Below are positions 15,673-23,667 of a DNA stretch of 43,747 nucleotides, piece after piece. Below the pieces are notes generated by a model, which was not told where the DNA came from, made no database searches, and saw only the letters and a program-made list of their open reading frames with translations. The first letter of the stretch is position 1. Each line of letters starts with the position of its first letter. A program made the position numbers and the translations under genes. This DNA comes from CAZXPG01 sp964643145 (lineage in GTDB: Bacteria; Pseudomonadota; Alphaproteobacteria; Rickettsiales; Arcanibacteraceae): contig CAZXPG010000009.1 of NCBI GenBank assembly GCA_964643145.1, forward strand, positions 1 through 43,747, read 5' to 3'.

Positions 15673-16305
15673 TCAAGGATTCCATTGCAGGAAGTTATAG
15701 AGCAGCCGTAAGCCGGTTTCCTGGCTTTTCTCCGGATGAAACTGGGTAGCAATGATGTTATCTTGGCCAATAATGGCGGTAATATTTTCGCCATAATCCA
15801 CCGTTGCCAGTACGGTTTTATCATTGGCAGGGCGGTAGTGGTAGCTATGCACAAAATAGGCGTGCATATCACTCTCAATACCGTGTAATACTGGATGTGG
15901 TTGGGTAATATGGATGGTATTCCAACCCATATGCGGAATTTTGAGGGACGGATCTGCTGGCAAAAGCGGCACAACCTCACCGGCAATCCAGCCAAGGCCC
16001 CTATGTTCGCCATGCTCCAACCCCTTATCCGCCAGAAGCTGCATGCCCACGCAAATACCTAAGAAGGGTTTTCGTTGCCGTAGCACCGCCTCTTCCAACG
16101 CTTCTTCAAGGCCAGAAATAGCATTAAGCCCTTTTCGGCAATCGCCAAAGGCACCAACGCCCGGCAATATCACATGGCTTGCTGCACGTATGTCCTCCGG
16201 CTTGGAAGATACCACCACCGTTACACGCCCCTCTGCCACCCGTTCTAAGGCTTTAGCCACCGAACGTAAATTGCCAGAGCCATAATCAATAATCACTGCT
16301 GTCAT
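15673..16305 (-). CDS. hisH: Imidazole glycerol phosphate synthase, glutaminase subunit
   Basis: This 210-residue class I glutamine amidotransferase supplies ammonia to HisF. The nucleophile is C85 in GICVGMQL, and the His-Glu pair is H190 and E192 in QFHPEKSQ. The N-terminal IIDYGSGNLRSV is the family start. The ATG overlaps the end of the DUF2628 gene by 4 nt, so the two are translationally coupled. Confidence 0.97.
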   Translation of the reverse strand: MTAVIIDYGSGNLRSVAKALERVAEGRVTVVVSSKPEDIRAASHVILPGVGAFGDCRKGLNAISGLEEALEEAVLRQRKPFLGICVGMQLLADKGLEHGEHRGLGWIAGEVVPLLPADPSLKIPHMGWNTIHITQPHPVLHGIESDMHAYFVHSYHYRPANDKTVLATVDYGENITAIIGQDNIIATQFHPEKSQETGLRLLYNFLQWNP

Positions 16306-16694
16306 GCGTTTCTCATGGCTGATTGTGTAATGTAATAGTCAAAAAACCGTTGCTGTGCCTGCTCCATATTGGGGCCGCTGACGATATCAAGCAGAATATA
16401 GCCACGCCGTTTAAGAGCCGCCTGATACCAATCTGATGCCTCAAAACCAATAATAGTTAACATGCCGATATTCACTATAAGTGCCCCTTCAGCACTCAGA
16501 AGCCCGTGTAACTGCGCGTAAGAGAGCAGGCTGTTTACAAGAAATACGCCGCCAGCCACCAACCACATACGGTGGTAGAGTGCCCAGAATATGTTGAACA
16601 TGAAAGCAAATAGCGAGAATCCTTCTTCTATAAACGTAGCTGTTTCAATAGGTTCAGCAGATTCTTGCTTAATATAAACCGTAAATATTTTCAT
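16302..16694 (-). CDS. DUF2628 membrane protein
   Basis: This 130-residue protein matches the DUF2628 pattern: an N-terminal TVY segment, the FIEEGFSLFAFMFNIFWALYH motif that starts a hydrophobic stretch, and two or three membrane segments up to about residue 85, with a W-Y motif after them. The function is unknown. A gene of this family is often found between hisB and hisH in alphaproteobacteria, which fits here. It overlaps hisH by 4 nt. Confidence 0.85.
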   Translation of the reverse strand: MKIFTVYIKQESAEPIETATFIEEGFSLFAFMFNIFWALYHRMWLVAGGVFLVNSLLSYAQLHGLLSAEGALIVNIGMLTIIGFEASDWYQAALKRRGYILLDIVSGPNMEQAQQRFFDYYITQSAMRNA

Positions 16695-16709
16695 GTCTTC
16701 CCCCTATGC

Positions 16710-17297
16710 TTAGAGCATACCCTTGGTAGAGGGGACATCTTGGCTTTTACGCGGGTCAATGGTGATAGCCTCACGTAGTGCCCGTGCCAGCCCCTTGTAA
16801 CAAGATTCTACAATATGGTGGTTATTTTCGCCATAGAGATTCTCCACATGCAGTGTAACGCCTGCCCCTTGCGCGAACGCCTGGAACCATTCTTTAAACA
16901 GCTCAGTATCCATATCGCCCAATTTCGGGCGGCTAAATGGCACTTTCCATATAAGATAGGGCCGGTTAGAAAGATCAAGCGTAACACGTGTTAGCGTCTC
17001 ATCCATCGGGATATGGGCCGAGCCATAACGAGTGATGCCTTTGCGGTCAGCCAGTGCCTTGGAAAACGCCTCCCCTATCGCAATCCCCGTATCTTCGGTG
17101 GTATGATGAAAATCAATATGCAGATCACCCTTGGCCTGCACGTCCAAGTCAATCAGGCTATGGCGGGAGAGTTGTTCCAACATATGGTCAAGGAAGCCGA
17201 TACCGGTAGAAACCGTATACTGCCCCGTGCCATCGAGGTTGAGCTCCACCTGTATAGAAGTCTCCTTGGTGGTGCGTGAAAGGCGTGCCGTGCGCAT
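16710..17297 (-). CDS. hisB: Imidazoleglycerol-phosphate dehydratase
   Basis: This 195-residue enzyme dehydrates IGP to imidazole acetol phosphate. The metal-binding motifs HHTTEDTGIAIG and NNHHIVESCYKGLARAL are intact, and DHMLEQLSRHS is typical. It is the monofunctional form without the histidinol phosphatase domain. It is the first gene of this his unit. A TATAAT-like -10 lies on the minus strand at 17364-17369 without a strong -35. Confidence 0.97.
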   Translation of the reverse strand: MRTARLSRTTKETSIQVELNLDGTGQYTVSTGIGFLDHMLEQLSRHSLIDLDVQAKGDLHIDFHHTTEDTGIAIGEAFSKALADRKGITRYGSAHIPMDETLTRVTLDLSNRPYLIWKVPFSRPKLGDMDTELFKEWFQAFAQGAGVTLHVENLYGENNHHIVESCYKGLARALREAITIDPRKSQDVPSTKGML

Positions 17298-17393
17298 ATC
17301 ATATCCTTAAACTTTAATAATTGGGGATGTATAGTGCCATATTCCCCTGGTTTAAACAAGTATATTATAAGCACAATGCAATAAAAAATCGCT

Positions 17394-17428
17394 TTGACAA
17401 ACGTAATCATTTGTCGTATAATTATACG
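17394..17428 (+). promoter_or_regulatory. Consensus sigma70 promoter overlapping a palindrome
   Basis: TTGACA (17394-17399) and TATAAT (17417-17422) are both perfect and 17 nt apart. The -10 lies inside the 14-bp perfect palindrome CGTATAATTATACG (17415-17428), a likely operator for a repressor. It reads towards the 73-residue gene. Confidence 0.75.
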
Positions 17429-17458
17429 ATATCGAATTAAAGAACAGACGGATTTTTT

Positions 17459-17680
17459 ATGACAAGCGTTATTATAGACGCGCTCTCTATTGCCAAACGG
17501 CTGAAATCGCGCAGGTTTAGCGAGATGCAGGCCGAAGCTATTGCCTTTGAAATACAGGAGAACACGCAGGATGGCCATCTGGTGACGAAAGCCTATTTGG
17601 ATGAGAAACTCTACTGCCTAGAAAAGCTGGAGTTGCATATGACAGCGCGGATGGCCGTGATGCTGACAGCAGCAAAGTGA
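17459..17680 (+). CDS. Small helical protein, DUF1640/CCDC90-like N-terminus
   Basis: This 73-residue protein starts with a segment like the DUF1640 (CCDC90) family: DALSIAKRLKSRRFSEMQAEAIAFEIQE, a hydrophobic-helical pattern followed by a KAYLDEKL stretch. Family members usually continue into a coiled coil and a C-terminal transmembrane helix, which this protein lacks. It ends with a Met/Ala-rich helix instead. It may be a truncated or miniature version. The near-perfect promoter and its palindrome suggest strong, repressible expression. No clear partner gene is adjacent. Confidence 0.65.
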   Translation: MTSVIIDALSIAKRLKSRRFSEMQAEAIAFEIQENTQDGHLVTKAYLDEKLYCLEKLELHMTARMAVMLTAAK

Positions 17681-17740
17681 ATGTTCGCGTGAAAGCTAGT
17701 AAGGGGTCAAAAATATTGAATATCAGCGCGCCTTAGGATA

Positions 17741-17759
17741 AAACCCTATCATAGGGTTT
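17741..17759. terminator. 8-bp hairpin between the small gene and cysS
   Basis: AAACCCTA and TAGGGTTT pair around a 3-nt loop. No T-run follows on the plus strand, so it may be a weak or Rho-assisted terminator for the small gene, or a leader hairpin 42 nt before cysS. Confidence 0.4.
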
Positions 17760-17801
17760 GCATACAGCACCAACCACATATCTAATTCCCATTAGTTGAC
17801 G

Positions 17802-19160
17802 ATGCCTATTATACTTTACAATACACTTACGCGCACTGAAGAAACATTTGTTCCGTTGGATGCCAGCAACGTCCGTATATATGTCTGCGGCCCTACCGTC
17901 TATGACCAGCCCCATATTGGCAATGCCAGAGCGGTAGTGGTATATGATATACTGTACCGCTTGTTGTGCTACCATTACCCCCAGGTAACCTATGTACGGA
18001 ACATTACCGATGTCGATGACAAAATCATTATGGCGGCAAAAGCAAATGGCGAGGCAATTCACCACCTAACCGAACGTATTACCGCATTGTTTCATGCCAA
18101 TATGCAGGCACTTAACTGCCTGCCACCAACCGTTGAGCCAAGAGCCACGGCCCATATTGACGACATGATTACGATGATTGCGGCATTGCTGCAAGCGGGG
18201 TGCGCGTATGTGAATGCTGGGCATGTCTATTTTTCTGTGGAGAGCTATCCGCACTATGGCGCATTATCTGGCAGGAATATTGCCGATATGGTTGCGGGCA
18301 GCAGGGTAGAAATTTCCTTGCTTAAAAAGCACGCAGGAGATTTTGTCTTATGGAAACCCGCCGAAGAAGGCGATGATCCATCGGCGGTGTTTGATAGCCC
18401 TTGGGGAAAAGGGCGGCCGGGTTGGCACATTGAGTGCTCGGCAATGAGCAACCGTTATTTGGGCGAAAGTTTTGATATTCATGGTGGTGGCGCTGATTTG
18501 ATGTTTCCTCACCACACGAATGAGATAGCGCAGAGCCGTTGCGCACACCCGCAGGGGATTTTTGCTAATTACTGGGTGCATAATGGATTCCTCACGGTCA
18601 ATGGCGAGAAGATGAGCAAATCGCTGGGGAACTTTATCACCGTAGAGGAGTTACTGGAGCAAGGCGTAAAGGGGGAAACGATACGCTATGTGTTACTCTC
18701 AACACATTATCGCAAACCCCTGGATTTTAATGATAAGGCACTGGATGACGCCAAAAAGTCACTGGATGGGTTCTATCGGTTATTTGCCGAGCATACGGCT
18801 CCGCTCCCCCCCGCTGCCATACCAGGCGAAGTGCTGGCCGCTTTGGGGAATGACCTAAACCTGCCGGAAGCGCTGGCTTATTTGCATGGGTTAGCCAGGG
18901 AGATCCGCAAAAACGCCGAGCCTGCATTGCTTGCCACATTCCGGGAGGCCGCGCAGTTCTTAGGGCTGTTGCACGAAACACCAGAACAGTGGTTTAGGCA
19001 GGGCGAAGATGCAGCCATTGAAGCGCAGCTACAGGCGCGGATTGCCGCCAAGAAAGCCCGTAACTTTGCTGAAGCAGACCGTATTCGCGATATGCTTAAA
19101 GCAGAAGGGGTGATAGTGGAAGATAAGCCCGACGGCACCACAATATGGCGCAGAGGTTAA
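17802..19160 (+). CDS. cysS: Cysteinyl-tRNA synthetase
   Basis: This 452-residue class I synthetase charges tRNA-Cys. The HIGH-type motif is HIGN (38-41) and KMSKS is at 270-274. Zinc ligands are seen as C29 (YVCGPTVYD), C212, H237 and E241. The C-terminal DALR-like region is followed by the ARNFAEADRIRD motif. The ATG at 17802 matches the family start MPIILYNTLTR. An in-frame TTG two codons earlier is less likely. The 3' end overlaps the convergent radC by 4 nt. Confidence 0.97.
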   Translation: MPIILYNTLTRTEETFVPLDASNVRIYVCGPTVYDQPHIGNARAVVVYDILYRLLCYHYPQVTYVRNITDVDDKIIMAAKANGEAIHHLTERITALFHANMQALNCLPPTVEPRATAHIDDMITMIAALLQAGCAYVNAGHVYFSVESYPHYGALSGRNIADMVAGSRVEISLLKKHAGDFVLWKPAEEGDDPSAVFDSPWGKGRPGWHIECSAMSNRYLGESFDIHGGGADLMFPHHTNEIAQSRCAHPQGIFANYWVHNGFLTVNGEKMSKSLGNFITVEELLEQGVKGETIRYVLLSTHYRKPLDFNDKALDDAKKSLDGFYRLFAEHTAPLPPAAIPGEVLAALGNDLNLPEALAYLHGLAREIRKNAEPALLATFREAAQFLGLLHETPEQWFRQGEDAAIEAQLQARIAAKKARNFAEADRIRDMLKAEGVIVEDKPDGTTIWRRG

Positions 19161-19864
19161 ATAATCCCGTTGCTTTTGAAACTATAGTGGCTTTTGTGGC
19201 TGATAATTACGTGGTCGTGCACCTGGATATTCACCGTTCCTGCCGCAGCAATAATCTGCTTGGTGATGTCAATATCAGCACGGGAGGGCTTGGTATCACC
19301 GCTAGGGTGGTTATGCACCAGAATAATCGAAGCAGCCTCTAGATACAGTGCCCGTTTAACAATTTCGCGTGGATAGACAGCGGCGCGGTCAATGGTGCCC
19401 ACCTCTTGTAGCTCATCCGCAATCACCTGGTTCTTGGTATCAAGAAACAGCACCCGAAACTGCTCGGTTTTTAAATGCCCCATTGTTGCCCGGCAATAAT
19501 CAAGCAGCGATTTCCAGGATTGTAACACGGTTTTTTCTGTTACCTCCTCTTTGATCAAACGGATGGAGGCTTCTTGTACTATCCTGAAGGTGGCAACCAC
19601 CCCATCTCCAACCCCTTTCACTTTTTTAAGGACTTCAGGCGGGGCATTTATTACCCGTGCAAAACTGCCAAATTCTGTGATAAGTTGCTTAGCTAGTGGC
19701 TTGGTATCACCACGCGGCTTAGTAGCAAATAATAACATTTCTAGAATTTCATAATCAGGCAGCGTACCCTTCTTAGAGGCAAGTAACCGTGCCCGTAACC
19801 GTTCACGGTGCCCAAGATAGTGAGGTGCAGGAGGCTTGGTGGGTAGCGTTGCCTGTTCTGTCAC
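19157..19864 (-). CDS. radC: RadC-family JAB/MPN domain protein
   Basis: This 235-residue protein has the UPF0758/RadC architecture: an N-terminal helix-hairpin-helix region at about 36-95 and a C-terminal JAMM metalloprotease-like domain with H184-N-H186, S194 and D197 (VHNHPSGD...SRAD). The biochemical role is unsettled, and the old DNA-repair assignment of RadC is doubtful. The start is GTG at 19864, preceded by a good AGGAG. A PR1-type palindrome lies in its leader. Confidence 0.92.
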   Translation of the reverse strand: MTEQATLPTKPPAPHYLGHRERLRARLLASKKGTLPDYEILEMLLFATKPRGDTKPLAKQLITEFGSFARVINAPPEVLKKVKGVGDGVVATFRIVQEASIRLIKEEVTEKTVLQSWKSLLDYCRATMGHLKTEQFRVLFLDTKNQVIADELQEVGTIDRAAVYPREIVKRALYLEAASIILVHNHPSGDTKPSRADIDITKQIIAAAGTVNIQVHDHVIISHKSHYSFKSNGII

Positions 19865-19885
19865 GTCGTTGCTCCTAATAAACTA

Positions 19886-19918
19886 CAGTCTTGGATAAGA
19901 ATCACTTATCCAAGACTG
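19886..19918. repeat. PR1-type palindrome upstream of radC
   Basis: CAGTCTTGGATAAG and CTTATCCAAGACTG form a perfect 14-bp stem around AATCA. It differs from the PR1 core by one compensated base change (T to C in one arm, A to G in the other), so the pairing has been conserved. The outer flanks of PR1 are not recognisable. Confidence 0.7.
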
Positions 19919-19944
19919 ATAGAGTGTTTATACAACGATGTCAA
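19916..19944 (-). promoter_or_regulatory. Possible promoter for radC
   Basis: On the minus strand a perfect TTGACA is followed after 17 nt by TATCAG (4 of 6 bases). Transcription would start just before the PR1-type palindrome, placing that hairpin in the leader. Confidence 0.3.
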
Positions 19945-19957
19945 GTGTGGGTAGCCA

Positions 19958-19985
19958 CCCTCCTTACACACTATAGAGAGGAGGG
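19958..19985 (-). terminator. Candidate hairpin after ctrA
   Basis: CCCTCCT and AGGAGGG are 7-bp arms around 14 nt, 12 nt after the ctrA stop. A GGGT/ACCC stem follows immediately. There is no T-run, so termination would need Rho or be weak. Confidence 0.35.
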
Positions 19986-19997
19986 CGAAAATACCGA

Positions 19998-20729
19998 TTA
20001 TCCTGCGCTGGAGAAATTGTCTACTTCTTCGACCTGTGTTGACTGACTGGGGGCATGGTGCTCTTTCAGCAAATAGCCTCGACCCCAGATAGTTTCAATA
20101 TAGTTGATACCGCCAGAGGCCTCAGCTAATTTTTTCCGTAATTTACAGACAAACACATCAATGATTTTAAGTTCAGGCTCGTCTATTCCACCATAAAGAT
20201 GGTTCAAGAACATTTCCTTGGTGAGTACCGTGCCTTTACGCATGGCAAGCAGTTCCAGGATAGCATATTCTTTGCTGGTAAGATGCAATGGCACGCCATC
20301 CACCTCTACGGTACGGGTATCAAGATTGACAGATACTTTATCGAAGCGTAGCACTGACTCAGAATGCCCCTTAGAGCGGCGGACTATTGCCTGGATACGG
20401 GCAATGAGTTCACCCCTATTGAAAGGCTTGGTCAGATAGTCATCGGCACCAAAACCTAACCCTTTGATTTTCTGATCAGCTCCAGAAAGGCCAGAAAGAA
20501 TTAGAATAGGAATCTTAACCTTGGCAGACCGCAAACGCAACAACACTTCATATCCATCAATGTCAGGAAGCATGAGATCCAGGATAATAATGTCATAGTC
20601 ATAGATTTTACCTATTTCCAGACCCTCTTCTCCCAGCGCAGCCGTGTCACAGATGATCCCTTCAGACGCTAAAGCTAACTCAATAGCCCGGGCTGTTGAA
20701 GTGTCATCTTCTACTAATAACACACGCAT
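19998..20729 (-). CDS. ctrA: Cell-cycle response regulator CtrA
   Basis: This 243-residue OmpR-family regulator is a close match to alphaproteobacterial CtrA. The receiver has the phosphoacceptor D51 in ILDLMLPD and the conserved KPF switch. The DNA-binding winged helix includes TKEMFLNHLYGG and DEPELKIIDVFVCKLRKKL, which are diagnostic of CtrA. In Caulobacter CtrA binds TTAA-N7-TTAA and controls cell-cycle, flagellar and pilus genes. The ATG at 20729 has GGAG 8 nt upstream. The C-terminal tail after GRGYLLKEH is Ser/Gln/Glu rich and ends in FSSAG, different from the degradation tail ending in AA of Caulobacter. The neighbours are not known partners such as CckA or ChpT. Confidence 0.96.
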   Translation of the reverse strand: MRVLLVEDDTSTARAIELALASEGIICDTAALGEEGLEIGKIYDYDIIILDLMLPDIDGYEVLLRLRSAKVKIPILILSGLSGADQKIKGLGFGADDYLTKPFNRGELIARIQAIVRRSKGHSESVLRFDKVSVNLDTRTVEVDGVPLHLTSKEYAILELLAMRKGTVLTKEMFLNHLYGGIDEPELKIIDVFVCKLRKKLAEASGGINYIETIWGRGYLLKEHHAPSQSTQVEEVDNFSSAG

Positions 20730-20935
20730 TATATTAAGCTCCTTCCTTAAAGATGAACATACAACTATTCCGTGCATTTGGAAAAATTATATAAGCCATA
20801 ACAGCTTTTTCTCTCCTTCAATAATTGCACATTTTTCAGGTGAGTAGCAAGTTGAAAATCAAGTTTATTAATAAAATATACCCCAAAAGAGGAAAAAGTG
20901 TTAATTTTTGTTGCACAGCGATATAGTGTAGCCGT

Positions 20936-20959
20936 GCTTATCCAACACTGAGGTTATAC
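20936..20959 (+). repeat. PR1 half copy overlapping the mutT stop
   Basis: GCTTATCCAACACTGAGGTT followed by ATAC is almost the right half of PR1. Its TTA at 20954-20956 is the TAA stop codon of mutT on the minus strand. The left half is absent. Confidence 0.6.
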
Positions 20960-21391
20960 TATGCCGCGCAGCATGGCCACTATAGCACTATTGGCTGCCG
21001 GCATTGGATAGTGTCGACATTGCGCAGGTGAAACCCATACCAATTCCTGCTTTTCCCTTGGCAACACAACTCCCTCCCATTTTCTACATAGAAACAGAAA
21101 TATAACCAGATGGAACTCAGGATAACGATGGGAAGCAAAGCTAAACGGAGCGAGACAACTGCGGAAGGTAGTAATGCCAAGCTCTTCCCTCAGCTCTCGA
21201 ATCAGGCAAGCCTCTGGTGCTTCCTGTGGGTATAACTTGCCACCAGGAAACTCCCATAATCCGGCCATCGGCTTGCCTTCTGGCCGCTTAGCAAGCAATA
21301 TACGGTCATCAGCATCAACGAGGGCAACACTTGCCACATACGTGAGTGGCAAAAATGTATGTTCCTCTTCAGGGCCACAAGCGGAGAACAT
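20954..21391 (-). CDS. mutT: 8-oxo-dGTP diphosphatase, MutT-type Nudix hydrolase
   Basis: This 145-residue Nudix enzyme likely removes oxidised dGTP from the nucleotide pool. The Nudix box starts at GGKLYPQEAPEACLIREL and continues as REELGI, fitting GX5EX7REUXEEXGU. The AKRPEGKPMAGLWEFPGGK stretch is typical of MutT. The N-terminal MFSACGPEEEHTFLP is a short extension, and the ribosome site is weak, so the true start is uncertain. It follows the ankyrin-like gene by 7 nt, an unusual pairing. In many alphaproteobacteria mutT instead neighbours argJ, which here lies one gene further upstream. Confidence 0.88.
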   Translation of the reverse strand: MFSACGPEEEHTFLPLTYVASVALVDADDRILLAKRPEGKPMAGLWEFPGGKLYPQEAPEACLIRELREELGITTFRSCLAPFSFASHRYPEFHLVIFLFLCRKWEGVVLPREKQELVWVSPAQCRHYPMPAANSAIVAMLRGIV

Positions 21392-21398
21392 GGTATGT

Positions 21399-22262
21399 TT
21401 ACAAATGTCTGACCAGCTGAGGTGGAAGCATAGCTATCTTAGCCTCATGCACCTCTTGAATATAGCTGAAAGGAGAACGCTCGCCAAACACGCTGATACT
21501 ATGGTTCTCGCCCCAGCGGAGGAACGCAGGCAACACCTCCTGATCAACAGTAGCACTATAATGCGATAGTATATGATTGGCGATGTCGGTACTATTATGC
21601 TTAACGATTAACGTAACCGTATTTTTAGAAACAACGGCGTTCTGGCTAAGCAACGCATCTACCATGGCAAGCGCATTCTCCCTAAAAAGAACCGCTTTAT
21701 CACTTGCAGATTCAACGGCATAATCAAGAGCGGTCTTGCCTTCAGCTGAAACCTGATTAACCGCAGCTTCTTTCTCCGTAACCAACCGGGTTACAACATC
21801 CTTCACTTCATCCGTGCTCATAGGGCTGTGGGTTACAACAGCCGGCAAGAGATGCAATAACGCCTTTCCGTCCGTCAGGATAGGCAGAACATCGCCTGCT
21901 GGTGTACGGATCGGCACATTGCCGCTAAAGAGCACATTTGGGTTATAGTTCTCGTCGGCAAGCAAGGCATCAATAGCCCTCTTATCACCGGCCACAACTG
22001 CTTCAAGGAATTGTAGACCTAACACTTCATCACGTGTAAGGGGAAGTTCGTTGTTTTCACGGCGTTTCTGTGTTTCTTCTGCCGACAGGACTTCTCGCTC
22101 GCGCTGCGCCAATGCCTCTAGTGCCGTATCCACAGCAACACCAGCATTCTTAGCCTCTATCAATGCCAAGCGCAACGCCTGAATGTCAACCGTGCTAAAC
22201 GCTCCCTTAACGGCATCGTTGTAGTGTAATGCACGTGAATCTTGTGCGATTTCAATTGCCAT
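21399..22262 (-). CDS. Ankyrin-repeat-like protein
   Basis: This 287-residue soluble protein has ankyrin-like helices: a segment AVNQVSAEGKTALDYAVES followed by AMVDALLSQNAVVS resembles one repeat, and DGKALLHLL before it resembles a degenerate one. The N-terminal 100 residues are rich in Ala/Glu/Leu helix with a charged QREREVLSAEETQKRRENN stretch. No signal peptide or membrane segment is seen. I chose the ATG at 22262, which has a strong GGAGGAG about 8 nt upstream. It lies between argJ and mutT, which are commonly neighbours, so it looks like an insertion into that pair. Ankyrin proteins can be host-directed in intracellular bacteria, but nothing here proves secretion. Confidence 0.65.
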   Translation of the reverse strand: MAIEIAQDSRALHYNDAVKGAFSTVDIQALRLALIEAKNAGVAVDTALEALAQREREVLSAEETQKRRENNELPLTRDEVLGLQFLEAVVAGDKRAIDALLADENYNPNVLFSGNVPIRTPAGDVLPILTDGKALLHLLPAVVTHSPMSTDEVKDVVTRLVTEKEAAVNQVSAEGKTALDYAVESASDKAVLFRENALAMVDALLSQNAVVSKNTVTLIVKHNSTDIANHILSHYSATVDQEVLPAFLRWGENHSISVFGERSPFSYIQEVHEAKIAMLPPQLVRHL

Positions 22263-22342
22263 AGCCTTCTCCTCCAATGCCACCAATGATCACCTATTGT
22301 TGCATGAATGCACTCAAACTGTCAATAGAAAATTAAGAAAAA

Positions 22343-23572
22343 TTAACTTCTATAGTCAGCATTAATATCAATATAGCCATGGGTCAGGTCGCATGTCCAG
22401 ACAGTGGCCTGGGCATTTCCTGCCCCTACACCCACGATAATATCAATTACCTGCCCTTTCATATAGAGAGCCGTGGAAGCCTCCATATAGCTGGGGTTTA
22501 CCGCACCATTTACAGCCACCAACGCGCCACCGATAGTGATATTTACTTTCTCTTGTATAGCCTTCTCCCCGGATTTTCCTATTGCCATCACCAGCCTGCC
22601 CCAGTTGGCATCTTCGCCAGCAATAGCGGTTTTCACCAGTGGCGAATTAGCAATAGCCAAGCCCATACGGCGAGCGGCAGCTTCCGACTCTGCTTCTTTC
22701 ACGGTAACGCTGATAAATTTGCTGGCACCTTCCCCGTCTTTCACAATCAGTTGCGCCAGTTCAATCAACAGATCCTGCAACTTAGCAATAAAATCCTGCA
22801 AGTGGGGCTCTGCACTATGCGAAATCGCCTTATGTGTGGCCTGTCCGGTCGCAAAGATCAAGGCTGCATCATTGGTGGAGGTGTCACTATCGACAGTGAT
22901 AGAATTAAACGAACGGTCACAGCCAATGCTGAAAATTTCCTGTAGCACATCGCCAGGAATGGCTGCATCAGTAAAGACAAAGGCAAGCATGGTCGCCATA
23001 TTAGGCGCAATCATCCCAGAACCTTTGGCGATACCGCTGAGTGTAATCGGCACGCCGTCAATGATAGCTGTGCGGGTAGCCAGTTTCTTGAAGGTGTCGG
23101 TAGTCATGATGCTGCGCGCAGCGGCTTCCCAGTTGTTTTCACCGGCACTCTGGTGCAGGGCAGGAAGTTGCGCGGTAATTTTATGGTCGGGAAGTGGCAC
23201 ACCAATCACCCCGGTAGAAGCCACCAACACCTCCTCGGTGCTACAGCCAAGTAGTGCAGCTGTAGCCTCTACTGTATTTTGCACGGAGATTCTCCCTGCT
23301 TCCCCAGTAAAGGCATTGGCATTACCAGAATTTACTACCAGCGCACGGGCTTTTCCTCGCTTTAGTGCAGTTTTGCACCATTCTACCGGTGCTGCTGGCA
23401 TAGAGCTTGTAGTCATCACCCCAGCGACTGTGGTATTTTCAGTGAGTTCCACAAGCAGTAAGTCTGGGCGCTCCTTATAGCGGATTCCGCAATTCCCGGC
23501 AGCAAGCTTTACGCCAGCAATGGCAGGAAGTTCAGGAAAACTGGTAGGAACTAAGGGGGAGAGTGTAGGCAT
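22343..23572 (-). CDS. argJ: Bifunctional ornithine acetyltransferase/N-acetylglutamate synthase
   Basis: This 409-residue enzyme recycles the acetyl group from N-acetylornithine to glutamate in arginine synthesis. It is made as a precursor that self-cleaves before a threonine. The site A193-T194-M-L in GSGMIAPNMATMLAF is intact, giving alpha and beta chains. The C-terminal DLTHGYIDINADYRS is typical. No other arg gene is in the window. The gene follows lpdA after a 92-nt gap filled with the heptad hairpin. Confidence 0.97.
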   Translation of the reverse strand: MPTLSPLVPTSFPELPAIAGVKLAAGNCGIRYKERPDLLLVELTENTTVAGVMTTSSMPAAPVEWCKTALKRGKARALVVNSGNANAFTGEAGRISVQNTVEATAALLGCSTEEVLVASTGVIGVPLPDHKITAQLPALHQSAGENNWEAAARSIMTTDTFKKLATRTAIIDGVPITLSGIAKGSGMIAPNMATMLAFVFTDAAIPGDVLQEIFSIGCDRSFNSITVDSDTSTNDAALIFATGQATHKAISHSAEPHLQDFIAKLQDLLIELAQLIVKDGEGASKFISVTVKEAESEAAARRMGLAIANSPLVKTAIAGEDANWGRLVMAIGKSGEKAIQEKVNITIGGALVAVNGAVNPSYMEASTALYMKGQVIDIIVGVGAGNAQATVWTCDLTHGYIDINADYRS

Positions 23573-23578
23573 GATGCT

Positions 23579-23667
23579 TTTTAGATTTTAGATTTTAGGT
23601 GCTAGATGTTAGACTTTAGATGTTAGATATTAGTGAATGGTTTCTAACATCTACCATCTGACATCTA
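23579..23667. repeat. Heptad array and hairpin A, between lpdA and argJ
   Basis: Eight in-phase 7-bp units of the type NNNTAGA run from 23579 to 23634. Their last part (23603-23627) pairs with 23643-23667 over 25 positions with four mismatches, with a 15-nt loop. The right arm contains the lpdA stop codon TAG. Confidence 0.75.

Noticed and set aside
20730..20935. TTAA pair upstream of ctrA as a CtrA autoregulation site
   Set aside because: The TTAA words are spaced by 9 nt rather than 7, so the box does not match the Caulobacter consensus.
22324..22340. TTAA-N6-TTAA between argJ and the ankyrin-like gene as a CtrA box
   Set aside because: The spacing is one base short of the consensus. A full match exists only at 12668-12682.
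22536..23480. Plus-strand frame of 314 codons over argJ
   Set aside because: It is antisense to a complete argJ with intact active-site motifs, so it is a shadow frame.
23579..23667. Heptad array read as a possible CRISPR or telomere-like array
   Set aside because: The units are directly adjacent with no spacers and fold into one hairpin, so neither interpretation fits.
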